64,000 nt of DNA from Hermodice carunculata (GCA_964020975.1 OZ026629.1:46583351-46647350), one strand, 5' to 3'. Positions 1 to 15,121 are shown, counted from the first letter of the stretch. The notes: generated by a model not told the origin, from the sequence alone. Program-made: numbers and translations.

Positions 1-309
1 TGAGAATGCATTTGGCTCGATGTACTCAATATCACATTTATTCAATACCAGCCTTTTAAGAGACGATAGGCTAGAGAAACTTTCCTGCTGTAGTCTCTTG
101 ATTCTGTTCCCTTTCAGGTATAGCTGCTCAGTGTCTTTTGGAATGCCTTGTGGAATGCTTGTAAGGTTACTGTTTAAACATGTTGTGACCTTCCTTGAGT
201 CACAATGGCAGCCCTGTGGACAGCCCTTGACCACTGTACAGCACCAAACTGCCATAAACACCATTAAGCACCACACAAACGAATGAATGTATCCCACCCG
301 CTGATCCAT
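1..309 (-). CDS. N-terminal exon of a secreted/membrane leucine-rich-repeat protein (partial, runs off window)
   Basis: Reading the minus strand from an ATG at 309-307 gives 103 open codons to the window edge. Residues 1-29 look like a signal peptide: MDQRVGYIHS, a hydrophobic core FVWCLMVFMAVWCC, then TVVKG. Residues 30-44 have the LRRNT cysteine pattern C-x3-C-x-C-x7-C (C30, C34, C36, C44), followed by NLTSIPQGIPKDTEQLYL, the usual LRRNT-to-LRR1 transition. LRR1 (about 60-81, LYLKGNRI) and LRR2 (about 82-102, LKRLVLNKCDI) follow, so the exon ends inside or after the second repeat. The start context is good (A at -3, G at +4). Known families with this N-terminus include Slit-like, chondroadherin-like, LRR-Ig and LRR-GPCR proteins, mostly extracellular binding or adhesion proteins. 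Too little is present to choose among them. The antisense 88-codon ORF over this region is a shadow. Confidence 0.88.
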   Translation of the reverse strand, partial: MDQRVGYIHSFVWCLMVFMAVWCCTVVKGCPQGCHCDSRKVTTCLNSNLTSIPQGIPKDTEQLYLKGNRIKRLQQESFSSLSSLKRLVLNKCDIEYIEPNAFS

Positions 310-349
310 CTTCAAGTGTTCACCTCAACACAACTAGACACTGAAATCT
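310..349 (-). promoter_or_regulatory. 5' UTR segment and splice acceptor of the LRR gene
   Basis: On the minus strand the start codon is preceded by about 38 bases of leader. Upstream of that is a pyrimidine-rich tract ending TTTTATTTGCAG, a near-ideal 3' splice site with its AG at 349-348. The coding exon therefore starts at about 347 with a short untranslated part, and at least one more 5' exon should lie further right in the window. Confidence 0.6.
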
Positions 350-980
350 GCAAATAAAACAAGGGAAAATGAATCAGATCAAGACTCCAATAACATAGTT
401 ACTTAAGATTACACAGGATAGTAATTTGCTTGATTTATTAGCACATATGGAGATGCAAGTATTTCTTTAAATAAAACCATTTGGTTCATGCTTCCCGCCA
501 TCTGCTATTGATGTCGTCTGCTGGTTTACTGAAAACATATATATCAGCAATGGACGATATATGAAAGCGGTGTGCAGCTGCCTTGTGTCTAGACGCTCAG
601 TTTGGCACCCACCCAAATTTCATATGTAAGATAGATAAGATACACTCCTCAGTAATCGCATACAAACTGTCAAAACTAAAAACTAAGAGATGGTTACATC
701 CGGCCGCTTTGTAATTTTAAAGAAATTACCTTGTTCGAAAACAAATCAGCTACATCATGTTGGGGGTACAAGCATTCGCTACTGAAGCCCAAACCGAAGC
801 AGATGCATCGTACAATAGTGTACGAAATAGTGTTTGTCAATTGCTGTCATGTTGGAATAGATATATTATGAATATGGAGACCAATAGATGAAATTTTTAA
901 AGTGTATGCCATGCATACCAAAATGCTACGCATTGACCCACTAACTGCAGTAGACGGCTGGCAAACACCTCTGTACCACT
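348..980. other. No recognisable feature (probable 5' intron of LRR gene)
   Basis: AT-rich sequence without a long ORF, repeat or RNA gene that I can recognise. If the acceptor at 348-349 is used, this is intron. Confidence 0.4.
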
Positions 981-1196
981 CCATAATAACTGATATATTT
1001 TGCAAGGATTCATTTACAAATCCAGCTAGACTCTCCCACCAATCTTCAGCACTCCATAATAACTGATGCATATTGCAAGGATTTATTTTAAAAACCAGCT
1101 GAGCTCTTCTGCCAACCTTCAGCATTCCATAATAACTGATGTATTTTGCAGGATTTATTTTACAAATCCAGCTAGACTCTTCCACCAAACTGAAGG
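981..1196. repeat. 73-bp tandem repeat, three copies
   Basis: The phrase CCATAATAACTGAT recurs at 981, 1054 and 1127. Each is followed by a related TTGCA(A)GGATT..CCAGCT stretch, giving a period of exactly 73 bp and nearly three units. The minus-strand ORF 847-1188 is only this repeat read in frame (73 is not a multiple of three, so its protein repeat is not in register). Confidence 0.8.
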
Positions 1197-4100
1197 TTCA
1201 CACATGCGGTTAGATACTGTACTCTGAGCAGGCAGAGGAAACTATCACCCTCAAGAAAAGATATTTGCCTAAGCTAATCTCACCAGGCTCCACATGCATG
1301 ACGTATCTCTGACCTGTACACGTTTGCAGCCTTTGCCATTTAAGTGTGTCTGCAAAAAGGGAGCAAAAGCACTTTATATGGTGTACGGTACTGACAACAA
1401 TATATTTCCCTGATCATATATCTTGCTGATTTCCTTGTTCATAGAATACCACACCATGTAAACTCAAACACGAACAAGATTTTTCTTGATACCCCAAGCA
1501 GTTTGTGTATACATGAGCAGCATTTATTTTCATTTGTTTCGAGTCACTTGGCTGCGATGTTGATGGTATAAACTTGTTAAATGAGATACTGGTCATGGTG
1601 ATGGTTCTTTGCATGTATTTGTTTTAGAAATTAGAAGGTTTTATTAATTGGAATAAGTATACTATCTCAGACACCAGTAAAAAATTATTCATTTTCACTG
1701 TCATAGTTCGTCGCATCAGCATTATACTGTGGTGACTCTTTTCGAAAATGAATCCCTTACAACAGTGTGATACGAATTTGATGAATTTTAAAATAAAAAA
1801 AAGGGCCAAAAAAAACCCACAACCCCTTTCGGGTAAAGATCCGTACTTATGTATTTGTATGGCTTACAGGTCAGCTGCCAACAAACTAATGCTTTATATA
1901 ATGCCTTTCTTCTTTGTTGAAATTTATAAATCTAATTCCACAGGTAAACGCATCTTGTGCCTGTAAAGCAGACCAAGCTCCGTGTTACTACACTTGGTCG
2001 GCCCTTTTTTCGACAGTATTGAATTTATAGTAACTTAAACCAAACTATAATATGACCCCCCCCCCCCGACTGAAACACCAATCAGGAAGTTCCCCATTAT
2101 CACCTAGACCAGTAGCAGCCTCTGGTCCCTAGTTTATTGAAGCCTGTTACCCTAGTAACCATACTCAGACAATTAGAAACGGAGTCACTTTTGCAACGCT
2201 AAAACAGTGACCTTGTCAAAGAAGGGCAAACCCCAGCGGAGTTGACAAAATACGTAGCTTGGGTCTGCTTTGGAGGCAAACACATCTTTTGATGGCCTCG
2301 AAATCCAAAACTAAAAAGTTGTGTGAGCTTAAACATATTACGACCTACCGCTTAGTGTTTTTATAATGCTACAAATAGTGTTGTGAATTTTACCTAAGCC
2401 GGGTCCATATATAACCACTTGACTGCTTTTGGGTTTCGACTTTATGACATGAAAATTAGGCTCCATGATGGACTTTATTTTTGCTAAAAAAGGACATGAT
2501 TTGTGACATATTTGATTTGGACTTTGAATTATTTCCAAGCAAATTATGACAACGACAATGTGTGCAACAGTTGCTGATCGGATAGGTGCCTAGTAAATCT
2601 GTGTTTCACATTTCAATAGTTTGTCAAAGAATTGTCTACTCTAAGCGTTACGGGGTCATGTCTTTTTGTAAAGTATATGCGTGTTGATGTAAGCATATTT
2701 ATAGTTATTAGCCTAGAAATGCGATGACAAGCACATTTACTTAGACATGAACACTGGGACGGATTTACCAATGCGAAACACCATCTAACACCAGTCTCGT
2801 CATATGGCCGTTGTGATTTCTCAAAAATATCAACAGAGGTTGTAAACAAACAATCACGGTGGAATTCATTGCATGTGAATAAAATTTTTCTTGAAGAAAT
2901 TTACAGTAAAAAGCGATGTAATTTTGATGCCCTCTAGGTTCAGGACAAACAATAAAAATGCAATGCTTTGTGCACAATTCATTGTCATGATTTGAACGCA
3001 TTTTCAATGCTAGCCTGTGGGCATTTCAGATTTATTCATAAAGGTATCAATAATTTGGGTATTTAATCCATGATGTAACTGTTTGAGTTGCCTGGTGTGG
3101 AGCTGGAGGGCACTACAGATAAAAGGAAATAACCCAATTTACATTAATAATACAGAAGACCTGTCCATTTCCATCACCAGTATCTTTGACAGATTGAAAT
3201 TGTTCAGTGGGAAACACGAAACACTTCCACATATTTTACATGCATTGCTAGTCTGTATGTTCATGTTTTCAATGGTGGGCTGCCCAACTTGCCATAAAGA
3301 TATTTCTAGAGTAAGCTAATGATATAACTCTAGCTTGGCACAATGTCTGGAAAATTCTAAAATTTGCGGAACTTTTAACTTATAACTTGTGTACTAACAA
3401 TTGTGCTGTAATGATTCCCGTATCGACAACAAATATGCGTGAACGATTACCAGTTTTTTTTGTTTTTGTTTTTTTGTTTTGTTTTTGTTTTTTAAATCGG
3501 AAACGTTGTAGAGCTTCGTTTTGAACTATTCTTGACTTTCAGAAACCCATTCAGTCCTGAACGGCCTTAAACGCATTTTACTCTTGTACAAATGTACATC
3601 CTTCTTTATTTCTACCACGGGTCCGTAATCCTATATTGAACACAAACGACAACTGAAATGTACATCGACTTAATTCCCCTAGGACATTACTATGTTAAGT
3701 AGTTCAAAGGTAATTTCCAGTGTTGCATGCTAAACTAGTAATACAGTCTATGGACACTATCAGATCTGCACCACTGAGTCTACTCGCGTTGCTCAACCTC
3801 AACCTTAAATCGCTACACAGGGGCTACCACCACAGAAAAGTACATCTCCTAACTTTCTTTGTAACTAACACCAAGTTCATTTAACTAGTAATTATAAGAA
3901 GGATATCACAGACTGTCTCTTCCCTGTACTCCCCAAAACGTTTGCAAAATTAGCCACGTGACAACATACTCTCCCATTGCAATGTACACGGAAGGGACTG
4001 GGTCAATGAAAATCCGTTATACACTCAACCATCTTCAAGCAAATGGCTCACGTGCCGTGACAGGATCGATCAGAATCAGAAAAACCAGTTGCCGCCTACA

Positions 4101-4462
4101 AAGCGACTTTCTGCCAACGCCCGCAATACCTTGAGCCCTCATTTTGTCTGTGCAGATAAGACAAGCAGTAGTAGAACAACCAACGATGAAAATGAATCCA
4201 TATTCTAAGGTTGCGACTATGATCACATCATGTAACAAAGTCGGACACAAATGAAGATTTACTCTGATGTGCAACACGCCCTTCTCATTGTTATACGCTT
4301 CCTGTTTAAATTAAAACTGGTCAAAAGTACCCAAAAGACAGCAATGAAAATTGTTCATAGACACTCTGTGGATCCTAGTCTGAGGAAGCACAATGAAAAA
4401 GAGACATATGATCTCTGAGCAACAATGATAATATTTCAAAATTTGTTCTTCTTGTTATATTT
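1197..4462. other. Intergenic/intronic, no gene recognised
   Basis: Contains short spurious ORFs, a poly-C run near 2047-2059 and a T/G-rich tract near 3450-3495. No conserved domain seen on either strand. Confidence 0.4.
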
Positions 4463-4493
4463 ATGGACCTATTAATACGCTTAATAGGTCCAT
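4463..4493. repeat. 13-bp perfect hairpin
   Basis: ATGGACCTATTAA at 4463-4475 and its exact complement TTAATAGGTCCAT at 4481-4493 are separated by 5 nt. Confidence 0.85.
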
Positions 4494-4513
4494 GTTTTCA
4501 TGAACTTATGCTC

Positions 4514-4639
4514 AAATTCCGGGACAAATTTTAATCCTACATTTTTTTTTGTCCCGTACAAACCTAGACTCGTGACATTTTTAATTCTACAATTTCTGTC
4601 CCGTGCAAACCTAGACTCAAGAAATTTGTCCCGGAATTT
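4514..4639. repeat. Fold-back element with 18-bp perfect arms and internal direct repeats
   Basis: AAATTCCGGGACAAATTT (4514-4531) and its exact inverse complement (4622-4639) enclose two direct copies of a unit containing CCTAGACTC and TCCCGT. A short MITE or fold-back element is the simplest reading. No target duplication was identified. Confidence 0.6.
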
Positions 4640-4709
4640 AACATAAAAACATAATTTTAACATTCTAGCAGCATGACCGGAAGATCCGGGACGGTTGGCA
4701 GCCCTACTG

Positions 4710-6280
4710 TACAAGTCACAAAGTATAGTCCAATAAAATACACGTTGTCGGCGATACACCTCAAGTCGTCTGTCTGTTTGCTTGATGATCAATCAGAATG
4801 CCATCACGTCCATAATAAAGTCTATGATAAAATGTATCCATCCGTCTACATTTATTAGCCATTTCCAACCTATTGTGGCACGGATTCAGGATTATACAGA
4901 TGGCATTTTTCATTCTTCAATAGCTGTAGCAATATACAGGCACACTCATGTGTCTACCATTCGTGCACACGGATTTACTATTTAATACGGAATTAACTGT
5001 GGTCGGCACACAATTTCGGGCATGGAGTAGAGTGTAAAAAATTTGCCAAAGGCACCATAATCCCATTCCTCATACCAGTACGCTCTCCTTTTGATGCGCC
5101 AGTTGGCAGCTTCTCAGCTTTGGCCACAGACATGAATGTCAGTTTGTGGGGTTCTAAACCGTTGTCATCTTTCTGGCGTAAATGTGATTCTTTTCGGAGC
5201 ACTGCACTTTTGAACGTGACTTTATCCTTAACAATTAACCTTCTCAATTAGCGTAAATTATACGGATACAGACCACACGTGACACCTCCAAGGAACTACA
5301 TCTTTGTTAGACTCTTCTTGTATCATCAGCTTGCTCGTGGTTTCCAACGAAGCAATCCTCTCCAAAGTGCAGCATGCAAACCACTCCGCAGTTTGAATGT
5401 TGGCCGCAGGAGCAATTCGTACCACTTTGCTTTGGTAACTGAGGCGAATCTGCGGCCTGAAGGTCTAACTGACGGTGCCAGGCAAGCTATGTATCAACAG
5501 AGTACATTTCAGAGGTCACAGGTGTGTTGCACTGGAAGGTAGGATGGATAGAGCGCGCCAGATGGGCGGCCGTCCAGATGACCACATGTTTGACAGCTTG
5601 CAACCTTTGACCTAAACAGAGATCTTACATCGGTCCGTGCTTTGTTCTACTTTCATAGAAAACGGTTCTATCATTTGAGCAAGGTTCTATTGTGCACAAG
5701 GAGGGATATGTGTGCATGTGCACGCTATTACACTATCTTGATTGTGCTATCAGTTACGTGTACGGACTGCTGGCGTCCTTTATGTTCCTGATTTCTTCAG
5801 CGTTTGTTTAGTAATGCCCCATGTGTAGTTATCATGGGTGTTCTTTCAACTTCAAATACATGGTTCTCGTCGACCTCTTGCACGTCTAACCCAGAACGAG
5901 ATGATGCTTACAAATAAACACATACGCGTGGACGGGCGGACTCGATCGGTCACATATGAGCAGTTCTGCACTGCCAGGTAATGTTTGCTTCATACGGACG
6001 AGAACGGCTTACTAACCTCGCCTCGTGTTGAATCGATTTTGGCAATTCCGCGCAAAGGGTCAATGGAGCAGCACCTGTTTTCTGTGCCACATGCCTTTCA
6101 CAATGAAACAGGTTTTGTTTATCTCCCAGGTGTCTCCACCTGCAACAGGTGGACACGAGGGAAGTTACCTGTGGCGCCACCTAATCCCAGAGGTGATATG
6201 CTCCATTACACGGTAACACATAACTTGCATTTATACAATCATTGAAGGATGTTTTGCTTGTTTTTTTTCACAAGGACCTT

Positions 6281-6282
<2 letters not shown>
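4710..6282. other. No gene recognised; hairpin near 6130-6156
   Basis: The ORF at 4993-5247 is open on both strands (about 84 codons) but I recognise no family. A hairpin with arms GTGTCTCCACCTG (6130-6142) and CAGGTGGACAC (6146-6156) is present, with a 2-nt bulge. Confidence 0.35.

Positions 6283-6342
<60 letters not shown>
6283..6342. repeat. (TA)n microsatellite
   Basis: Uninterrupted AT dinucleotide run of about 60 bp. Confidence 0.97.
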
Positions 6343-6347
<5 letters not shown>

Positions 6348-7075
6348 GTTCAGCTTCCATTTGAGTCACCTCTGTGTAGGCTAATGTTTTATCTTATCGC
6401 CACTTTACATTATGATTTGAGATCAAATATTTTGAAACCTGTCGCTTGCAGAAGTCTGTGGCACATGACCCAAATGCTAAAATGAATTTCAGTGCCTAAA
6501 CTTCGTAACAGCACAAATTATTCAATGTATATCATTACAATACAAGGCTGTAGCTTCCATTTGAAAGTTGGTCAGGCCAAAATGTGATGCCAGGGATGTG
6601 GCTGTCACGCAGGCCCTAACCGGGATCTATGGGGAGAGGCATTTGCAGGGGTCTCACCATAAATGTAATGCAGTTCAAATTTTAAGATTGGATAAGAAAG
6701 AAGTTATTTTGCAGAGTTTGAGTTTTTTTTTATTTATTTAATACTAAAAAGGAATGAAAAGGGGGTTTTCTTCAAAACATTTCAAACTAAATTGTAAGAT
6801 CATATTCATGCATGCAATATTAAGCACATTGTCTTTTGTGATATAAATTGCATTTTTCTTCTGTTGAGTTTAAATGTAAAGTGGCTAATTAAATTAAGGG
6901 ATTTCAACAAATTCATTATATTGTGTAAACAAATGTTTACGGTGTTTTGCAGGAAAAAGAGAATCTGACGTTGCAACACAGTTCAGTGCATCTTAACTGC
7001 ATAGCAGTAATAATAACCAATGAAGATTAACTCTATCTCTAGGCTTCAGGACCCATAAAGTTACTGAATGAAACA

Positions 7076-7076
<1 letters not shown>

Positions 7077-7150
<74 letters not shown>

Positions 7151-7164
7151 TATATACACACACA
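7077..7164. repeat. (TA)n microsatellite with short CA tail
   Basis: About 70 bp of TA, one short interruption, then CA repeats. Confidence 0.97.
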
Positions 7165-8427
7165 AAATTGTTTGTCATGCCTAACAAAATATGAAACAAA
7201 CTTTTAGCAATAAATACACAAAACTTGCTTTGGATGTCAATTAACATTTTGCACTTGAAGATGTTTCGTATAAGTGTATAGTTACTGTTATGGTGACAAA
7301 AGTTCGTCTGCTATGGCAAGTCTAGTTACCAGCGGTTTCCGTGTTTGAATGTGGCGTGGGACCAGGGTGTTTAGAGCAACAACAAGAGGATACCATTAAC
7401 AAAATGTGAAAGACCTATGATAAAACCTGACATGTCAAAACACCTGCAAATATTATGTACAATATACTATTTATATCGATTTTTTTTTAATTAAGTGTTT
7501 AAAGTCCCCCCCCCCCGTTCAAAGATGTCCGTGTTGACAGTACATGAACACATAAAACTATGTGCGACTCTTACTGTTTCAAAATCAATCCAGTACCACT
7601 CTAGACTAGTGTATGTAATAACATTTATATAAAAATGTCTACCACTTTACAAGATGATAAAAAAAAAAATAACATTGCTGAATTTGCATGCATCAATAAT
7701 GTGTACTTAACTGGTATTCTCATCTGGGTCCCTAAAAATCTGATAATTATATTATTATGAATCATGAAACAAATTTTCTGTGAAGTTACATGCATGTGAA
7801 AAGTAGCATTGATTGGTTTTATATTGCCAGTATCTGACTGGTAAATTGAATTAAATAGACCATTTGTTTCCACATTTCAGAGGCATAATATTTGCTAAAC
7901 TTCATGATCAAGAATGGAGACAATAAGTTTATAATTTGTTAACTTTACTTACTTACCGGCAAAATTCAAACTTATGGATCATCATCATGAAATGTAAAGT
8001 GAAGTCAGGAATCAGCACTAATTAAATTTAAACCACTTATCATTCAAACAAAAATGAATATTAATCTGACTGTAGAACTAGTCGACTTCTGCTGTTAAAA
8101 ACTAAATTTGGTATTTTGTGCGAATAAAATACAGTGATTTTTGATAGTGTATGTGTGAATGAGGTATAATTCTCCATTCTGAACCGACGCAACGAAGTGC
8201 CCGCTCGGCAGATCGGTCTTTGTTTAACTTCCATTCTATGGATTTTTCTTTTTTGTTAAGCATAGAGTTGGTCCGACCAAGTCGAACCGATCGGACCCGG
8301 AGGCTATGGCCATGCCATATAGTCTAGTGGGAATACACAACAGAGCGCAACAGAGGTAGCTTTCAGTAATGTAATATTAATAAATTTTTTAAAAACTCTT
8401 TAAAAGCAATTTGAATAATTTTTCAAA
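7165..8427. other. No feature recognised
   Basis: AT-rich, with a poly-C run near 7507-7516. No coding or repeat signature seen. Confidence 0.35.
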
Positions 8428-8498
<71 letters not shown>

Positions 8499-8499
8499 A
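8428..8499. repeat. (ATG)n microsatellite
   Basis: About 24 perfect trinucleotide units. Confidence 0.97.
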
Positions 8500-9816
8500 T
8501 GATGCACCCACTGGGCCTGCTTCTCACTGAGGAGGCTCGACAAAACTCTCACATTCCCACGTATCACTATCAAATTTTTTAAGTAAACAAGTGCACAAAT
8601 ATTTTAAGACATGGCACACAAAAGCAACAATCCGTGCGGTCATTCACAACATTGCTCAACAGTTATCCAACTTTGTAGTCCCTGACCTGTTTAACTGGTT
8701 GGTTTTGAATGGCGTCATTTTCTTACGATCAACTGCCAGATATTCCAATGTGTGCGTTATCAGACAACCAAGGATGAGCTTACAGACACAAGTTATCTCG
8801 ACCATGGCACTCTTATCAATACACCAGACACTACGCATACATCCAAACATCACAGGTGCCTTGCTGTCCTTCCGCCATATATACACTGCATGTATTTTGC
8901 CCATAAAAAATCACCACAGGGCATAACATCGTTTCGGTGCATCGTCCGTTTGTCTAGCATATTACTTTCTAGAACAACATACAACAAGTTACAATATTTC
9001 GTTCCAATGTGAAACTGAACAACATAAAACATGCCCAATGTAGAAACTGCGTATGAATGTAAGTTAAGGGATCAGCGTGCCGAACAGGCTGTCTTACTAT
9101 AGCTTTGCGTGTTATTTGGGATAAGCTTGATTATCATGTTGCTTAGCCTTCACATGTTTCGGTGAAGCCTAACCAACACCTTTTACAATGTCAACCATGT
9201 AAGTCCAGCGCTTGTTTTTTTTTCTCAGCTTTTTTAATGACTCAATAATCGAGTCCACCCTTGGCTTTGGTCATTTGTATTTCGTATTTTATATCGTGTG
9301 ATATAATGTAAGGATGCAATGAAACCACACCTGCCGACAGCAGATTTAGCTCCAACGCTGCATTGTTGTGCAATATATTTGCCACATGGGTACACAAAGT
9401 TATTTTTTCATACCATACCATACCATACCATAGTATGATCAATGTTGCCTACACTTTGTATTACGGGGTAATGCCTAGAAAAGATGTAAACTGCTGTTAA
9501 TGACTGAACTGACACATACCTAAATTGTAATGCAAACAGAAACGAATAATTCACCGAAGTTTTCCATCCACCATACTTTTCCATAATTCTTATGAACCAT
9601 ATGTTAGGTCAGTTACTTTTCAATCTTATAATATCTTTGTGCCGTTAGTTAAACAAGCCAAAGAAATTTCGAGTTTCAGCTTCACATATGATCGCGGCGA
9701 ATTTCTCTTGAGCCGTTTTTGTGCAACCATTAGAACATTTTAACGTGTATACTAGAATATTGTGAAATTTGTACAAAGAACACCAAACTGAACCAAGACC
9801 AAAAAAGTGTCAGTTA

Positions 9817-9849
<33 letters not shown>

Positions 9850-10571
9850 AATAATAATAATAATAATAATAATGCCACATTAAATGAGGTTATAAGTCTT
9901 ATTACTTAATATCTTCTTCGAAGCGAGTCCACTTATATATATATTATTCAGGCATATAATCCTGAGTTCCACCTGATGAACAAATTTTTGTGATAAGTTA
10001 AGCATTTTCTTTTGAGAGAGTCTTTATCTTAATGTACTAGTAATATCGGAATGAAAGAAAACTGTTTGCTGATTTCTCTGCCAATGGCTATAGACTCTCT
10101 ACACCCTATGATACACGCTCATTCACGTGGTACTGAATGAGTATGTGTGGGGCTAAGTTGCTTGATCTCGGACATAGCCTAACCGATTTGCACATTGTGA
10201 AACAAGTGTCGATTTTCAGCCAAATTTGCTGTGTACTTAACCCCAACTGGTCACGTTTTGCATGTAAAATAAATATAGCTGTTTTATTACATAAATATTT
10301 GTTGTCCCTTTCACGTACAAGTCCTGTCATAATGCAACTGACATTTACAGCAACAGTCGTATGTCAAACATCAGTGTTTGACGTTTTTATAGAGCCGATG
10401 ATGTAGCACCTCAACATGTAAACATTTCTTATACCTATCACCTCCATCAGTTCATGTGTGCTCTTACGCGCATTAAATAGTGTACAGTAACTACGCAGCT
10501 GTTGTCACTTCGCTTAATATGTTGTAGTACGGTTACTGTATGATAGTACTGTACCTTGACGGGTGTAAAAG
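8500..10571. other. No gene recognised; compound GAT/AAT microsatellite at 9817-9873
   Basis: Overlapping short ORFs on both strands near 8590-9040 have no recognisable domain. A compound (GAT)n(AAT)n repeat lies at 9817-9873. Confidence 0.4.
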
Positions 10572-11747
<1,176 letters not shown>

Positions 11748-13481
11748 TTTCAATTACTGTATTTGTATACGGGAAGCGCCCTTATTTTCCGAACTTCGCA
11801 CCAGCCATTACTGCTTAATTTTCTTATCCTCCGTACCTTGTGCTAGAGCAAAATCATTAAATGAACCAGCGCACTGGGTATCCTGCCGTTCTGTCTTGGA
11901 AACTTCCATGCACATCAGGTCGCTATCCACCAGACTACCATCAACTTGTCTACTGACACGATAATGCCTCATAGGATGCGTCTCACTGAGTAGAGACTAA
12001 CAACAGATACACGTTCAAACTGATTTTACACAAAAATGAGAGCGAATATGCAAGTTGTTTTTTGAAGCATGCAAATACATAGGTTGGGAACCAAGTAGCA
12101 TCCATCCTACGCGTTTATGTTTCTCTGCTGGCTGTGATCTCGGAATCTGTCAATCCACTTCACACCGAGAGAAAAAAAATAACATGTCAAGTTTCAACTG
12201 TACGGCCTCAGTATTTGATCCTTAACAAAGTCAATGGTCAGAATGCTCAGCCCAATAAGGCGAGCAAGTAAGGACACTTGTATCGTTTTCTGGAAACTGT
12301 TCATGAGACTGTGACACGGACAAGCGGAGGTTACTATTTATTTCATGCTTTGGCACCTGGTAACCCCATTGTTGGATGTGTCATACTTATTTGCCCTTGG
12401 GCACACTGACTGCGATAATTTGTCTGGTATATAGCTATCCGTCTATGTGTACATGTCTAGCCCAAACACAATAGGAAGATCCTGGACCTGAATTGTACAC
12501 AATACGCACAGTGAAAGGACGAGCAACACCGAAGTTATGTCGGCAAACCAGTCTGTTCTAGCACATACTGAGAGGCACTTCGTACATCAAACACTACTAA
12601 GCCTTGACTGTCGCTGACAGACAAACATTCTAAACATGTAGATCAAAGAAATATTTCACTCTGTGTCAAAGATGCGCGTTGTGAAAAGTAATCTTTCAAC
12701 TGTGTTACATGCACGGCATTAATATCAGAATACCAGCAATGAATTAAATACACATGCTTGTATTTAACTATGTTTAATGCAAACGGATATCTTTCAAAAA
12801 ATGTAAGTGAGTTGCATTGCGCGCATGGACAGAGAGCTTGAACCCTTATGTCATCAGTGATTTTGGGACAGTGAACCAAACTGATGCACTACTATTAAAA
12901 GGTATTCCTGTATAATCCTTGTAATATAACTGCTGCTGAAGTAAACGGCTGTGATTACATTTATGTTAATTAAAATACCACTTACCAGACAGATAAATGA
13001 AAATGTAGAATTGTCTAGTTTGATGTGTATGTACACGTATTCATAGCCTCAAGACAGCTAGCTTTCCTGGCATATCAGTCCGGGACACCATGGCCATAAT
13101 GAAATCTTTGCACGGCGATTCCGGGCTGGAAAAGCTGTGTTAAAACCTACTCTTTGCCTTCAGCAGTGCAATGTAGTTTTCCGCATGTGTGAGGTATGAA
13201 AGTGAGACGGTATCAAACAATGTAACCCGAAGCTGCACGATTGTTTCGTACACACATGACGAGACTACAAAATACCTACACATATGCTGATGGCTAAAAG
13301 CTTTTGACAGCATGCACCCCCAAACAGGGTACAGATTACGTCAAAGCATACTTTTGTGCCCAACTCGGCAAGTAAATTGGTGTCAGTAGTCAGTCAACTA
13401 CATCACAGCATAACACATAACTTTACAACGCATTTGCTTTGTCATACGTATTAGTTTTTGAAGAGCACTGTCCACAGCTTT
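11748..13481. other. No feature recognised
   Basis: Ordinary unique-looking AT-rich DNA. Short ORFs near 12643-13036 carry no recognisable domain. Confidence 0.35.
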
Positions 13482-13805
13482 GGGTGGACGGTTGGCTGAG
13501 CGGCAACACGGCGACGCTCGTCTTTAACCTCTGCGACTCGGTTCAATTCTCAGCCCGGGGAGCAATCGGGAAGAGCTCGTACCATTCTGACTGTGTGCAG
13601 GAGTTCTATGAGTCCTTCGTCTTCATCCACCCACATTATCAAAGCAGAAAGTATCTGACAACATCTGTGCCATGGAAGTCGATTGATATAGGCTTGAACA
13701 CATATGCGCCCCCACATATGGGTCTGCATACCTTTCAAATGTCAAAAAAAAAAAAAACAAAAAAAAAAAAAAACGAAAAAACAAATACACAAAAAAACCA
13801 ACCCC
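13482..13805 (+). mobile_element. tRNA-derived SINE with A-rich tail
   Basis: A box TGGCTGAGCGG at 13493-13503 and B box GGTTCAATTC at 13540-13549 are correctly spaced for an internal RNA polymerase III promoter. A unique body of about 190 bp follows, then an A-rich tail from about 13743. Part of the body (CATCTGTGCCATGGA..ATATAGGCTTG) recurs at 42617-42702, showing it is dispersed. The 140-codon ORF across it is a by-product. Confidence 0.7.
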
Positions 13806-14198
13806 CAAAGAACCAACCCGCCCCTCCCCCCAACAAACACACACCCCCAACTTTGTTATGATCTGTGAAAAAAACGTAAAACGTTATCTATCTATATAGA
13901 TGTTAAAACATTTTAACAGGTTTAACTTACTCAATTTTGAAATGATTATTAAAATCACTGAGGACCTATACGGTTCAAACAATATTGGGGATTTCTTGAA
14001 ATTAATTTTTCGCTTGGAATCTTTCCAATAGGTCGTTTCTTGCAAATGGGAGTTTCGACTTCAGTGTTTTACAATTCCAACACCACACATATATAAATAC
14101 CAGGGAAGATTTGCTTCATATCAAATCTATCCCTGTGATTATCAGTGTAAAAAAAATGTTAACTTGCATAGCTACCTTAATAACTTATATGAACATGA

Positions 14199-15064
<866 letters not shown>

Positions 15065-15121
<57 letters not shown>

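Noticed and set aside
20-286. Plus-strand ORF of 88 codons at the left edge
   Set aside because: It is antisense to the clear LRR signal peptide/LRRNT frame on the minus strand.
1797-2010. Possible MITE with 11-bp ends AAAAAAGGGCC / GGCCCTTTTTT
   Set aside because: The shared ends are mostly homopolymer, there is no clear target duplication and no second copy in the window.
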